Below, one piece after another: positions 47,834 to 60,533 of a stretch of DNA of 64,000 nt. Positions within the stretch are counted from its first letter, which is position 1, and every line of letters starts with the position of its first letter. Source of the stretch: Marisa cornuarietis (Eukaryota > Mollusca > Gastropoda > Architaenioglossa > Ampullariidae); NCBI GenBank assembly GCA_004794655.1, contig SMMW01000522.1, forward strand, positions 1,550,001 through 1,614,000, in the 5' to 3' direction. Made by a program: the position numbers and the translations under genes. The notes under the pieces are model-generated. The model had not been told where the DNA came from. It ran no database searches and saw only the letters and a list, made by a program, of their open reading frames with translations.

Positions 47834-50800
47834 ATGGCTACAGACACTGTTCCTGGCCAGTTTGATGATGCAGATGAAGAATTGTTAGTATGATTTCTGC
47901 CTTTTTACTGTTGCGATCAGAAATGTTAACAAAATACTGACGATTTTGCTGTGTATTTGAAAATTTTATGTAACAGGTCACACAGCAATTCTAGCAGCTG
48001 TGAGTCGAAAACTCCAGACGACGTACGCCAAAGCAGCGACCAAGATTTCGATGATGAAATTGAAGACGATGAGGACGACTGGCGTTTTGATATGTATGAC
48101 CAGGATGGAAACCTCACAAAACGTCTACAGGTGCAGAATACCTTAAAATATTGATTTTTCACGAAGCAAATGCCGTTTTAAATGTTTTTTATTTTTGGTT
48201 CTTTTCGTCCATGGTAACACGTGGGCACTTGAGGCTTATGGAACAATTACATTAAACTTATAAACAGTAAAACTTAACACATTACATAATCACATTACCT
48301 TTATTCTTTCATCTTCCGATCTAAACTTATACTCCGACACCAAATAGGTTACATGTTTAGACTCCCTGGCCACATTTTTTTTTATTAGGAGTTCTTGTGA
48401 TAATGATGATGATGTCCATTTGTAATGCGCAAGTATCCATTCAGAAGAATGCTCATTGCGCAGCAAAAACTAAAAAATAAATAAATAGAATAAAAAAGTA
48501 AATAAATAGATAAAACCCCAAGAAAGTAAAAAGTAAAGACAGATGATTTATGCACATTCCTGTGATAGGAAATCAAGCTTGAGGCTAGTTAGTTAACTAG
48601 GGTGCAAATAAAAAGTTCAGAGCTTTTAAATTGTGTGTATGATAATCGTAGGTGTAAGTAATACCTATATACTGGTTGAAGGATGTAGATCAAGTCATCC
48701 TTACTAAGCTTTGTCTCAGAACACTTGAAATTAAAGCTCTTTCATACTAAAAATCCTGTATCGTTTTTTTTTTCTTCAGTCTGGGGGAGGTTCTAACCAA
48801 CAGAGCCAGAGTTCAAAAGTCTCAGGTTTTCAGCCCAGAGAAAAACTGCTTAGCCAATACAGCAATAAAGTTGACTTTGGTGAGTTTTTGAAGTTGACTT
48901 ACATTTAAAAGAGAGAGTGATGGATTGTTGGTAACGTAAATAGTTTAATGAAAGTTTTTTTTTTTTAATTCAATCAGTAGTAAGGGGAAACACCTGTTGT
49001 TATCATTTAAAAGTAATTAAGGTACCAGCACTACAGATGTAGCTTGTGGACTACCTGTGAGGTTAACGTGATGGTTAGTAAACTGTTCATTTCTTCTTGT
49101 AACTGTTGACAGGTAAGCTACCAGACTGTGCTACATCAGCATTGCACTCGCTCAGCAAGAAGACAGAGGCTGACAGGTGAGCTAAACAAAAACTTTTTGC
49201 CTTAGGTTCAGATCGTCGTAGAACTTTCTGTACATCTCTAGACATTGAAACCCCACCAAATAGGTTAGTGCAGCCCATTATTGTCGGATAATGTATACTG
49301 CATGGCATGCTGTGTTTCTCCACATGATGGCTGCCCTTTACAGCATCTGGGCGATGCTGCATTGCATTCACACACCAATGCTTTAAAAAGAAATGTTAGA
49401 ACCTTGTCAGAAATTCTGACAGCTTCTAGACCACAGCTAGAGATACAAAATTTTCTGCTGTGTACCATCAAAAGAAAAAAAAACCCAATTGCATGAAGAG
49501 TAAGGCCCCTGCTCCAAACATTTATTATCTTTATCACAGAAGTAACTGTCATTTAAGTCAGCATTAACTTCATGTATTACTCTAGCAAATATCTGATTCT
49601 CTTGAAAAACTTTAAAAAAAAAAGAATGGCTGTACTTAAAATGTAACTAAAATTTTTGGAATTGCACATTATGGGCTAGATGTCTGAAGACCACTGTGGG
49701 AGCCTCATGAGTAATTGTTGCTGTTGCATCTGCTGTGGCACACTTCAGGCAGGGTTCTTGCCACATGTCCCAGGTAATTAAGCATCCCTTAATTATTTTA
49801 CGTTTTCCCAGAATCTCAAGGTGGATTAAAATGTAGGCAGTCCAGATGCTGAGACCCTGCCTGAAGCAAACCAACTAAGGGGGGGGGGGAAGGGAAGAAG
49901 GAAGTAATGAATGTGCAAAAAGAAAGTACTGTGTATGAAACATGTGGATCAGGGATGTTGAGTGTATTAATTGTACATGAGTGGCATGAGTTTCTTTATC
50001 TGTATTCTGTTCAAATTTAGAAACAAGTATTGGTGTTCTGTGTTCTTTTTCGTAATTGCTTAATGCCCCAAAACTTCCCCACCTTTTTTTCATACTTAGG
50101 GCGCCTCTAGGCAGTTGGTTTTCTAAAATCTGATAAAAGCATGAGGAAAAGTTAAAACAAGGGTTTTCCCATTTAGAATCACACTGTTGTTGCCAATGAC
50201 AATGACCAACTTTATTTATCCCAGTGTGCAATTTGTAATATTTTTAGCTGTCTCTGTTAAGAAATCTATAAAGATAAGGATAAGATTTGGGGTTTTTTCT
50301 TTTTTGCTAGACATCGAATGAAAGACAAGGCAGACAGAGCTACCACAGATTCTGTGCTTGATCCACGCACCAAAATGTTAATTTTTCGTCTTCTAAGCAA
50401 AGGCATTTTGCATGAGATCACAGGGTCCATCAGCACAGGCAAGGAAGCCAATGTTTTTAGAGGAGAGAAGCACACTCCTAATGGCACAGAATATTTTGCT
50501 TTAAAGGTCAGTCTTCTACTACATGGTTACTTTCCACTGAAGCAAATCAAGAATTAGTGTGATAGAGATTTGTGTATATTGTGTATATGTACACATGTAT
50601 TAATCTCTTTAGGCAAATACACAAAGCACTTTTGTGCAGTATGGGTGACATGCTGGATGTTTTTTTAACATCATGAATTTGTATTTGTTTTAATCAGTTC
50701 ATTACATGGTAAAATAGTTTGCCTTGTTTTGCAGGTCTACAAAACTTCTATTCTTACTTTTAAGAAGAGAGAAAAGTATGTTGATGGAGATTATAGGTTG

Positions 50801-53800
50801 GTGCTCACATTTCTGTTTTTTCACTTTCATCTGTGACTGTAAAGATGATTTTACATTACTTTGTTCAATGACTTAGTCCTATTTCCATGTTGTAGAGATT
50901 TATAAAGCTGGTTGGCCATAGAAACATGATGTAGACATCTAGAGTTAGTAATATTACTACTGTATACTCGATTTGTACTCCAAATTTCTTTCAGTACTAT
51001 CTTTTGACATAATGGCCTTTATTAGGCAAATTTAGTTTATAATTTTCATCAACTTATAAATAAGCCCAGAAATTGAGCCTGTTGGTTTTAAAATATAATA
51101 GATTTCATAATGTGTTGATCAGATTACGGCAAGGGTACTGTGGACCAAATCCAAGAAAGATGATAAGGACTTGGGCAGAGAAAGAAATACGGAACTTGAC
51201 AAGGTAATGATCTTTGAAGCAAAGAGAAATTCTTGCATTAGACAAGCTTGTGCAGGCCATTTCATGTTAAATAGAAATATTTAATGTTATGTAGTCAATA
51301 CAAAACCAGACATGCAAGTCATTTTTAGTGAAGTATTCTGTTATCAAAGACTTCCAGGCAGGTTTAATCACTTTGCTGCACATGCACACTGGTAGTGTCC
51401 TTTAAATGATGAACCATGAGATCCAACTCCTAAACACCTTACAAAAGGTTGAGGATTTCATTGTCTGATACTGGGGCATAATAACTGTGAAAGTAGGAGT
51501 TGATGGTAGCTTTTATCTATAAATAGTTATTTGGAGTATATGTTACACCACTAGCATTTTCCACTTCTGTCGTGATTATAAAGTTGAGCATTTGCTGCAT
51601 TAGATTTCTAGATTTTACACTGCTGCTTAAATGTTTTACTAACGGAGAGTTTACATTTTTTTAAAATCTATTTTCTTGTTTCTGGTGTTGCCACCCTGGC
51701 ATGTATTAAATTTACTCAAATTAATGATGTATTGAAGGTGAAAGCCGTACAGTTATGATTATAGATCAGAATGTGCAAAGTCGATCTTTCCTACCCGAAT
51801 CTTTGCCACATGACATTTTTGCATATATAAAAGAAATTGGGTGTGACTAATGGGCTTTTTAAAACAAATATTTCTCAACACATTGTTCCCCTCAGATTCA
51901 TTGATTTCATAATAGTTTGTCTTTTTTTCCCTCCCAGTTTGCCATTTGCTCTTGTTAATGGAGGCTGTTCAAATTGAAGCTAAAGATTTAGCAAGAATCA
52001 ATGTCTATTCCTTGTATGCCATCAAAGAATGATTATTCAGAACTGTATATAGCTGGGCCATGGCAAAACAGTTTACCACATTGCCTGTTTGTTAACCTGT
52101 TCTCACTTTTTATCCATTGTATTCATACTTAAGTGTCCTAATGATGAAATGTGAGATCCAACGCCTACTGGCCTTGCAAAAGGGTGAGGATGTCATCATC
52201 TGAAGTGGACGTGCATCATTGCTGGGGAGCTGTGAAATTCATGGCTCTCACTGTATAAAAGTTGTATGGTTTACGCAGTTAACAAGATGCATATTCACTT
52301 ATTCTGTCTACTTTTAGGATACACCAGTCTGGTATTCCATGCCCTGCACCAGTTCTTCTGAAGGATCACATTCTGTTAATGAGTTTCATTGGTTCAAAGG
52401 ATGGCATGTAAGTTTGAAAAAGCTGCTATCTTGGTAGGATTTCAAGTAAATCCTGGTCAACAGCATCCTAAGTTATTGCATATGCATTCATATGTTTATG
52501 TATATTGCAAAGGAGCATGCTAGGGTATAAGCACAGCTATACCCTGTATCTTAACCTTCTGCTGGATTTCTTATGATCCAGGAGTCCTGAAGCATGCCAC
52601 AGTAACTTGATGCCACAGGGACTGCTGTCTTAAGAACAGGCAGTATGTTAGTATTGGCTGCACACATATATAACCAGATATAATGTAACCAAAAGCAGCA
52701 TTCTTTAAACATTACTTTGAATTTTTTTTGTATGTTTGTATTGTGTGAAATCAAGGATACTGTTTAAAAACTACTACCTCGGTTTGAAATAATGAAAAAA
52801 AATGTATGTGGTGAAAAGACAGCGACTTTTTTATTTCACTTCCGTAGTTTCTTCTTTGTCGTTTGGATTTAATAGTGGTTAAACCTGAAAGTGGAGAGAT
52901 GTTTAAACAGGATTTCAGGCGATCAATGCTACTTGTGCCATTGGTTTAAAAATATTTCTCTACAAGGCTGGCACTCCAATGAAATTACATTTTGACAAGT
53001 GCATTAGTTGTTTTTGTTCCAAAAATTACACTTACAATTGTGTCTCTTAAATAATTTTATATGTTTGTGTAGTGCAGCTCCTCTTTTGAAAAACACATTG
53101 CTGTCACAAGAGAAGGCATGTGAGCTGTACTTGGATATAGTGCAAGACATGCGCAAGCTGTACCATACCTGCCATCTCATTCATGCAGACCTCAGTGAAT
53201 TCAACCTTTTGTAAGTAGTGTCCTTAGAAAGCTAAGAAACTTTAAAGGGGTTTGTGTTTGCTTTGTGAGTGAAAATATGATAAAGCTGCATGGTGTGAAT
53301 CATGGGAAAATATTGATCATTTAAAGTTACCTGTTGGAAAATGTGCGTTCCTGCACACAGGTCTTGAAACACTCTCTGCATTCAGCAGCACTTTCTCTCT
53401 CTCACCAGGCAGTTAACTGAATAGATTTATGCACATAGGCAGGTACTTTGTATGTCTGAAATTTGCAGTGCCTAAGAAGGTCTGGTGACATGATAAGTAA
53501 CCACAAAATTGTTGCATTCTAGATATCATGAAGGGAAAGCCTACATGATTGATGTTTCACAAGCAGTAGACCATAACCATCCTAATGCATTGGTGTTCTT
53601 GAGGAAGGACTGTGCAAATGTTACAGGTTTGTTTGTATGATTTTATCATGACTAGAAACACATATTGGAAGTATTTGAGTAAACTTAACTTTTGCATTTG
53701 TATAGATGAATTAAAAAATGGTTGGTTGTAATTTTTTCCTGCCTTGATATTTAATGTGCCAGTGATGATTATTAGCAATCCAACTCTTAATACACATACT

Positions 53801-55836
53801 TCGTGTGTTTGAGGAAAACCTTGTTCTGATTGGCACATAAAAAAGTCTGGAAGCTGATGTTTTATATTTCATCTTAAACATCTATGTATTGTACAGCATA
53901 GAAGCAGCTTCAAGCAGGATCTAAATTATTACATACAAAGCTTATATCCTGCATCCAGCTCCTGTAGAAATAGATTATACAATATAAATTCTTTGATTTA
54001 ACATTTTTTTAATAAATTCTTTTATAAGCCATGATTAAAGGTGTCGCCTTTGTGGTTTATGTGACAATCCTTTACCTTTATTTATCACATATGATGCAAG
54101 GGCTAAACATTGAAAGGCTGCAGACAATATTCTACCACAATAAGTTTTCATGCATGTGTTTATGAATGTACTTGACATCCAATTATGTTTTCCAGAATTT
54201 TTCCAGCGACGAGGTGTGGCAACTATGCTAGTAAAAGAATTGTTTGAGTTCATCACAGACCCTACGATCACTTTAGACAATGTAGAACAATATTTGGAAG
54301 TTGCCATGGAGAAAGCTTTCACCCGTAGCCATGATGGATTGACTGAACAAGACAAGATAGATGAGGAGGTAAATATTCGTAAATGTTTATCTGCTGAAAA
54401 CCCTTAAGTGATTTATCATTGCTTATGGATATGATGAAACAGAGATCCAACTCTGAATACCTTACAAAGTTGAAAATAATGGATTTTCTGACTCCATAAG
54501 TATATCTTTAAGCAAAACTTATTACATCAGAAAAAGTTAAAAAATTTTGAAGGATGATGCATATGATTAAGCTTGTGTTTTTTAAGATTGCATTTGTATT
54601 TTGTACAGGTGTTTAAAAATGTTTTCATTCCTCGTATGCTGGATGAAGTCGAGCACTATGAGGAAGACTTTCAGAGAAAATTAGGAGGGGAACACATAGA
54701 GGTAATTTTAAATGTGGACTTATTATTTGTTCATAAACAATACTGAATGACACTGGACACTTGAAAACACGTCTTCTTCTGAATAGCTAAATACAGTTTC
54801 AGTTGCGCAAGAAATTTCGTTTCACAGCATGTTTTCCTTAAAGTGTAATTGTGGTGACTGCATTTTATTTAGGTGGGCAGTGAACTTAGTGCGCTGTAGG
54901 TGCTAGTGTGTTAAATAATAATTTACATTAAACAAAATACATTCTTTATTTTACTGGGTTGTGACCAGAAGGCTTTTGTGTTGATAGTGTAAGTTATATT
55001 TAGGTAGGGGATTATCCATTTTAAAAAGAATACTTGTATGTTTCAGATTCATTATCATACTGTAACTGGTTTGAAATCAGATCTTACCGGTGCACAACAG
55101 GTAATTTTTTTCAAGTTATTTGTTTGTTTGAATTTACAAGCTGTGTGTGCTATCTTGGCAGTTTTATGTTTTTGAAAAGTCATGATCACATGATAGATTG
55201 CATAATATTGTCATGTGTGTGTGTTGAAACATGTAGGTTATGTTAAACTCTTTTGTATGGTTCAGATACCTCAGCTGCTTGAGGAAAAACTAAAGCTTGC
55301 ATCTCTTGATGTGGAGGATCGTTGTTTGGAGAAAGGAACATTAGCAGAAAATTCAGCTGAAGAGGAAACTTATTCTAGCAGTGATGAAGAAGGAAACCCA
55401 CAAACAGATAGAAGAAAGAATCAAGGAGCAAAAAGACCTAAGAATGAGACAGCAGAAGAAAGGAAGGTGAAGAATGCTTAAAATTTAAAAGGGTACGAAA
55501 GGTACAGGCAGGAACAAAGCATCAAGTTAGATTTCTTAAAAGGTTATACCTTATAAATGCTGGTTGATTGCTAAGGACAATGAAATGGTCAGCACTTAAG
55601 ATTCTGGTTATCTTTATTAGAAGAATAAAAGACCCAGTGCTGCATTGTTTTATCACCATTTATTTTGATTATATGGTACCCAAAAGTATAAGCAATGTTA
55701 GTTAATCTTGATATAATATTTTCAGGACCGGAAGAAAGAAGTCAAAGATGCCAGGAAGGAAAAGTTAAAGACAAAGATACCTAAACACGTAAAGAAGAGG
55801 GGAGAAAAACTCGCTAATACAAAAAGGACACATTAG
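47834..55836 (+). CDS. RIOK1: RIO-type serine/threonine kinase 1 (RIOK1), 15 exons
   Basis: RIOK1 is an atypical kinase/ATPase needed for late cytoplasmic 40S maturation. Exons: 47834-47883, 47977-48130, 48780-48879, 49113-49176, 50311-50506, 50735-50796, 51123-51203, 52318-52407, 53073-53210, 53523-53626, 54196-54368, 54609-54701, 55047-55100, 55266-55466, 55726-55836. They sum to 1671 nt, 556 aa (human 568). An acidic N-terminus ([11 protein letters not shown]) precedes the RIO domain. The domain shows the P-loop STGKEANVF (164-172), Lys188 in YFALK, the catalytic loop HADLSEFN (D305, N310) and the metal-binding D322 in MIDVSQAV. The C-terminus is Lys-rich ([15 protein letters not shown]), as in orthologues. 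All junction phases fit and no key residue is missing. Confidence 0.95.
48388..48470 (-). mobile_element. 3'-end fragment of the second LINE family in RIOK1 intron 2
   Basis: The reverse complement contains TGCGCAATGAGCATTCTTCT and GAATGGATACTTGCGCATTA, nearly identical to the end of the decayed LINE at 59818-59865, followed by a (CAT)n-type tail. It is a 5'-truncated copy. Confidence 0.75.
51405..51475 (+). repeat. Intronic dispersed repeat, copy 1 of 3
   Basis: The sequence (ATGATGAACCATGAGATCCA, ACTCCT, CCTTACAAAAGGTTGAGGAT) recurs in RIOK1 introns at about 52141-52215 and, shorter, about 54430-54490. It is not a coding exon. The family is unknown to me. Confidence 0.65.
52141..52215 (+). 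repeat. Intronic dispersed repeat, copy 2 of 3
   Basis: ATGATGAAATGTGAGATCCA, then ACGCCT and CTTGCAAAAGGGTGAGGATG align with the copies at 51405 and 54430. Confidence 0.65.
54430..54490 (+). repeat. Intronic dispersed repeat, copy 3 of 3 (shorter)
   Basis: ATGATGAAACAGAGATCCAA, then CTCTGAATACCTTACAAAGTTG aligns with the copies at 51405 and 52141. It lies about 60 bp after RIOK1 exon 11. Confidence 0.55.
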
Positions 55837-57780
55837 GACATTTAAAAATATATTTGTATGTTTCCAGGAGAAGTTAATTGGGGTTCTGCAACCTTATGTC
55901 AGGTTGTGAGCAGTTCGGTTTCGTTCCAGTATTTCAGGCTGTGATAACTCATGTATATGTAGTTAGTGTTGTGCTTGTATGCATCAACATGTGGGCTTTT
56001 TTGGACATTAAAAGGCTCTCCACCAAGTTTTGAGAGTCATGACGTGCTGTCTTTCCTCGGACTCAGCATAAAGCTGGACTACTTAGTATAAAAACAACCG
56101 TGCCTTTAAAGTTTTCGCCCTGAGCTTTTTTCTATTTTTTAACGTTTCAAAATGTGTTGTTTCGGATAAAAAAAATTAATGAATGCAATAGTTGATTCAT
56201 TTTTCTATCGATTGGTCTTTTTATGTCGTAGTTTTTACGTTTGGCAGTAATTTTCTGCGTTTTCCCACGGTACCTGTCTTTCTGTTTGGAAAATGGCTAG
56301 CAAATACCTGGGGTAGAAAGTTCGACCGGCAGCTTTGAAAATTTATATTTATTAACCTATAGTAAAGACAACAATTTGTAACACACCGTTTTAAAGAGCA
56401 TTTCTAAAACATTCACTTGGTGTAAATCTTAAGATACATATGTTTTGTCTTCGAGTATTAAAATCAAATGAAAGATTACGACTGTACGCATTTTAGAACA
56501 TTTGAAGGCCAGCTGTCTGAAATTAACCCCAAAAAATTATTTACACAATATATAGACGTAAAGTACCAAACAAACAAACATGTTTTATTAGTATATGCAT
56601 TAGAATGTTAATATTACTTACTATTTTCTTCTTCTTTGTGGTTGTTGAAGTAAGAATGCATGTCAAAGTGAGACACAACGTGCTTCGATTCTCGAACTTT
56701 TCTTTATTTACAACAGAATCTGACTTCCTGTCATTTCAAGGGAGGGAATCATGGTAGACAATTTCCCAACGGTTTTAGTTCCCTTTTTTTTTTTTAAGGC
56801 TCGTGAAACTTCTGTAACAAATTTTTCTTTTTACTCATTACCATGGCATTTTCTGTTGGGAATACTATAAAAGTGTGTTTTTAAGCAAACACAAGGAAAA
56901 CTGATTCTTTTCTACACATTTTAATCTATCATTATCAATTATAATTGTTCTTCTACCTCGTTTCGTTAATTTTATATAATTTTTTGAAAAGGGGGTAAAT
57001 TTATACTTTCAGCTATGGTTGTAATGGCCTCTCAGCCTAGTGAAGGCAATGGATTAATGTTTGAAAACTTTCCATGTACAAGTTTTATGTGTGCACTGTA
57101 AAATTCAGTAAACCTTAATGGAAAAATGTTTTGACTTGGTTTGAAGTGTGAAAGCCTTCAAAAAGAAAAAACTGAAATGGTATCTTGCAGAAACAAGGTT
57201 TTATACCTGAGTCAATGTATGAACATGAAATTCATGCCAGTAAGAAATGATAAAGCATGAGTGTGGCACGAAATATGGTGAAAGTTCTGATAACAGAATA
57301 GGATTAGTTTTTAGTACAGGCATTGTTTCCAGGGGTTCAATTTTTTTTTAAGCATAGGCATTTGTGCAAGCACAAAGACATCTGTTCACTCCTTGAATGC
57401 TTCCTTTCACGCACACTGACTGCCCATCGAGACATTGGATTTGAATCCGTCACTAACGTGATTGTCGTCGTAAACAGCGTCCTTTGAAAAAATCCATCAC
57501 CTGCTCTGCCGCATGCCCCTCTTTACCGGGTTCTGAGACTGATTCCGGTATTGTGAAAGCTTCGCTGTGTTGCCAACTCTCTGCTGAATCACACAGCATC
57601 GGGGTGATGAGAGTGAACCAGTTAATGTCATGACCCGTAACACCAGCTGGAAACACAACCGACGAAATCAACATGGTTGTATGAGGACAGGAGACTGCCC
57701 AGTTTCCCTAAGCACCAAACGAAGTACAAATGGTGGGTATTTTAATGGGGGACTTGTAAAAGACAGTAAGAAAGAAAAAT
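55837..57780 (+). other. RIOK1 3' UTR and intergenic sequence
   Basis: An ATTAAA at 56007-56012 is a plausible poly(A) signal about 170 bp after the RIOK1 stop. The rest shows no gene. A 73-codon minus-strand frame at 57453-57674 has no recognisable similarity and lies beside the decayed LINE. Confidence 0.4.
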
Positions 57781-57784
57781 GACA

Positions 57785-59870
57785 AGTATATGTGTTGGTC
57801 ACTTAAATGTGCAGTCAGTCTGCAACAAGGCTGTGGACTCATTATTTAGTGTTGGAAAATGATGTCTTTTTTCTTGTCAGAGAGTGGTGATGAATTAGTA
57901 ATCAAAGACCTTACACCACAGGGCTATAAGTTTGCACATAATCCCAGGAGTGGAGTTGGTGTTTTGTTTAAACTACATCTGAAGTTAACAGTGTGGAAGA
58001 GACAAACGCAGTACGGGTCCTTTGAGTACATAACAGCAAGACTGACATTAGCCAAGCAGACATCAGAGATTATTTGTTTATATAGACCTCTTCTATCTTA
58101 AAAGAATCAGCTTACAGATTCTCTGTTTCACGAGGTGTTTGACATGCTGCTGGAGAGTTTACTTACAAGGGAGAAGTTTCTTATTTTGGGGGATGCAAAT
58201 TTTCATTTTGATAGACCTCAAGATAGTGTTGATTGAGGCTCTAGATAGTCATGGTCTTCGTCGGCTGATTGATAAACCAATATTTTACTCCGTCATTTTG
58301 GACATTATTAATGCCAGTTTGAGAGCAGGTTGTGTTACACGGTGTTTTAAACAGGCTGTTGTGAAGCCTTTGTCGAAGAAGGCAAACCTGGATCCATCTG
58401 GCTAAAAACTATCGTCCAGTATAAAATTTTTCATATATTTCCAAGTTACTTGAGAGGGTGGTCGCAGAGCAGCTTATGACCCATTTTATTACTCATGGCT
58501 GCCTAGATAAATTTCAGTCAGCGTATCGTCCTGGCTTCAGCACAGAAACTGCTCTTCTTCGTGTGACCAATACCATTCTTTGTAGTGTCATTTCTGGCAA
58601 CTTAGTGCTTTTAGTATTACCTGACCTGAGTAGTGCGTTTGACACCATCAACCACCGCCTGCTGCTCCAGAGACTGTCATCGGAGGCTGGTGTCCAGGGC
58701 GCTGTGCTGTAGTGGATTGACTCCTATCTTGCCGATAGATCTCAGAGAGTGATTGTCGGCTCTGCAAGCTCTGAGGCAGTTCCTCTGGTGTGTGGCGTGC
58801 CAAAGGGATCTTTTCTGGGTCCTTTATTATTTTCTGTATATACTTCACAGCTTGAACATGTAATTCAATGTTTTCAGATGGAACGTCAGTTCTTTGCGGA
58901 CGATACACAGATTCTGAACAGTTGTTTCCCCCGACCCAGGAGTGACTGGAATTGCGCCTCAGCGACTTGAATCTTAATTGTTGTGTTGCGATGAAGGCCT
59001 GGATGACCAGGAATCGTCTTAGACTCAACGACGACAGAAGCGTTACTGTGCGGCCACAGGGCCAGACGGGAGCAGATCGACATTAGTGCTGTGCAGGTCG
59101 GTGCCTCCATAGCCTTTGCTGACTGTACGGGACCTAGGGCTCTTTATTGATGCAGAGCTCTCCATGTGCAACCATGTTAGTTCTGATGTGTCAAAATGCT
59201 ACAACTTTTTGAGGACTTTAGGTAGATTACGGCCCATGCTGACTCAGGCTGCTGCCAACTCACTTGCTCTGGCTACCATCATATCCAGATTAGACTACTG
59301 CAACAGTGGGGTATACCTGCTACGCAGTTAGATCGACTCCAAAGAATTCAGAATACAGCCGCCAGGACTGTCACTCGTGCAAAGTCGTCCACTGAGCAGA
59401 TCAGCCCTATACTACAGAGCCTTAACTGGCTCCCAGTGAACAAGCGCATTGACCACAAAGTGCTTTCGATTGCTCAGTCCTGCATGTTTAAAACTGCTCT
59501 TGACTATTTGCAAGAGGTAGTTCCTCCATACCAGCCGTCACGTGGCTTGCTGCGCTCTGGCTCCCAGTCACGCTTCTGTCTCCCTGCGGTGGAAGACACA
59601 AATAAGAAGACACTGGAGCCCGGGGCTTCAAAAACGCGGCACCTAAGCTGTGGAATGCTCTGCCATCGTCACTGTCCACCATCACCTCAGCAACCACGTT
59701 TCGGAAAAGACTGAAGACTCATTTGTTTACTTAAGACAGACTTAAACAACATAGCACCACTTCTGTCTTTATTATTTTTTACGTTACTGTTGTTTTGTTT
59801 TTCTTCTCTTCTGTTTTTTGTGCGCAATGAGGATTCTTTTGAATGGATACTTGCGCATTATAAATCATCC
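57785..59870 (+). mobile_element. Decayed CR1/L2-like LINE
   Basis: Endonuclease pieces (VGHLNVQSVCNKA near 57795; SESGDELVIKDLTPQGYKFAHN near 57880) are followed by SHGLRRLIDKP near 58250. This joins almost directly to the start of the RT (VILDIINASLRAGCV near 58293), so the segment between is deleted. The RT shows LPDLSSAFDTINH, GVPKGSFLGPLLFSVY and the catalytic FADDTQ. The C-terminal domain has SRLDYCNSGVY and LNWLPV-like residues. Stops and frameshifts interrupt it in several places (for example near 58710, 58968 and 59330), so it is non-functional and older than the copy at 9400. The 3' end has GCGCAATGAGGATTCTTTTG. Flanking duplications were not found. Confidence 0.85.
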
Positions 59871-60059
59871 ACAACATTTAAGTACCATGTCACTACCGTT
59901 TCGTTGCTTTCTGACGGGGTTCAGCAATGTTTATTCCAGAAGACGACGTTAAATGTGAAATACAGCAATGTAGATAGCAGCACAACAATACTGCCGTACT
60001 TAATGAGCTTCAAGGAGTGAAATGGTTAAAGCTCTATCTTCTAACTAGTAGTGAGAGGC

Positions 60060-60307
60060 CTGGGGCCAGTTGCTCAATACGTTTCTAAACCTTAAAACTG
60101 TCCTAAAGAAGCGATATCTCCTCTTAGCCATTTTGATGCATTGCACAAGAACATACAAAAAATGTAGTCAGACTTAAACAAATTTATCTTAATTGAAGCA
60201 GTTTTAGTTTAAACATTCTAAAATTCTGGCGTGCACTTTAAACTATCGAAACAGAGTTAAGGCCTAAATTGTTTAAAATTAGAAATGTGTTGTGCAACTG
60301 GCCCCTG
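60060..60307 (+). mobile_element. Palindromic MITE, copy 3, upstream of PEX3
   Basis: The left end GGGGCCAGTTGCTCAATACG and the right end CGTGTT-like GTGTTGTGCAACTGGCCCC are near-complementary. Internal sequence matches copies at 26487 and 28297. It ends about 225 bp before the PEX3 start codon. Confidence 0.8.
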
Positions 60308-60533
60308 GGGTTTAATGGTGCGAAAACACCTAAGTGTAAGCACTTTCCTACGAAAGCGGCCACTACAGCTGTCTTTGACGGCATTTTTTTTTAAACGGGG
60401 AGAGTTGTGCAAATGAGATGGATTGCAATTAAAAGAAAATATTAACCAAGCTTTTTGTAAAATGTAGGAGTTATCTTCCCTGAAAGGGAGGACACTCTAA
60501 TCAGGCAGAGGAAGCTCGGCACGTTAACTCACG

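Noticed and set aside
57453..57674. Minus-strand frame as a gene or an inverted LINE 5' segment
   Set aside because: By analogy with the young LINE I looked for endonuclease motifs and a flanking duplication and found neither.
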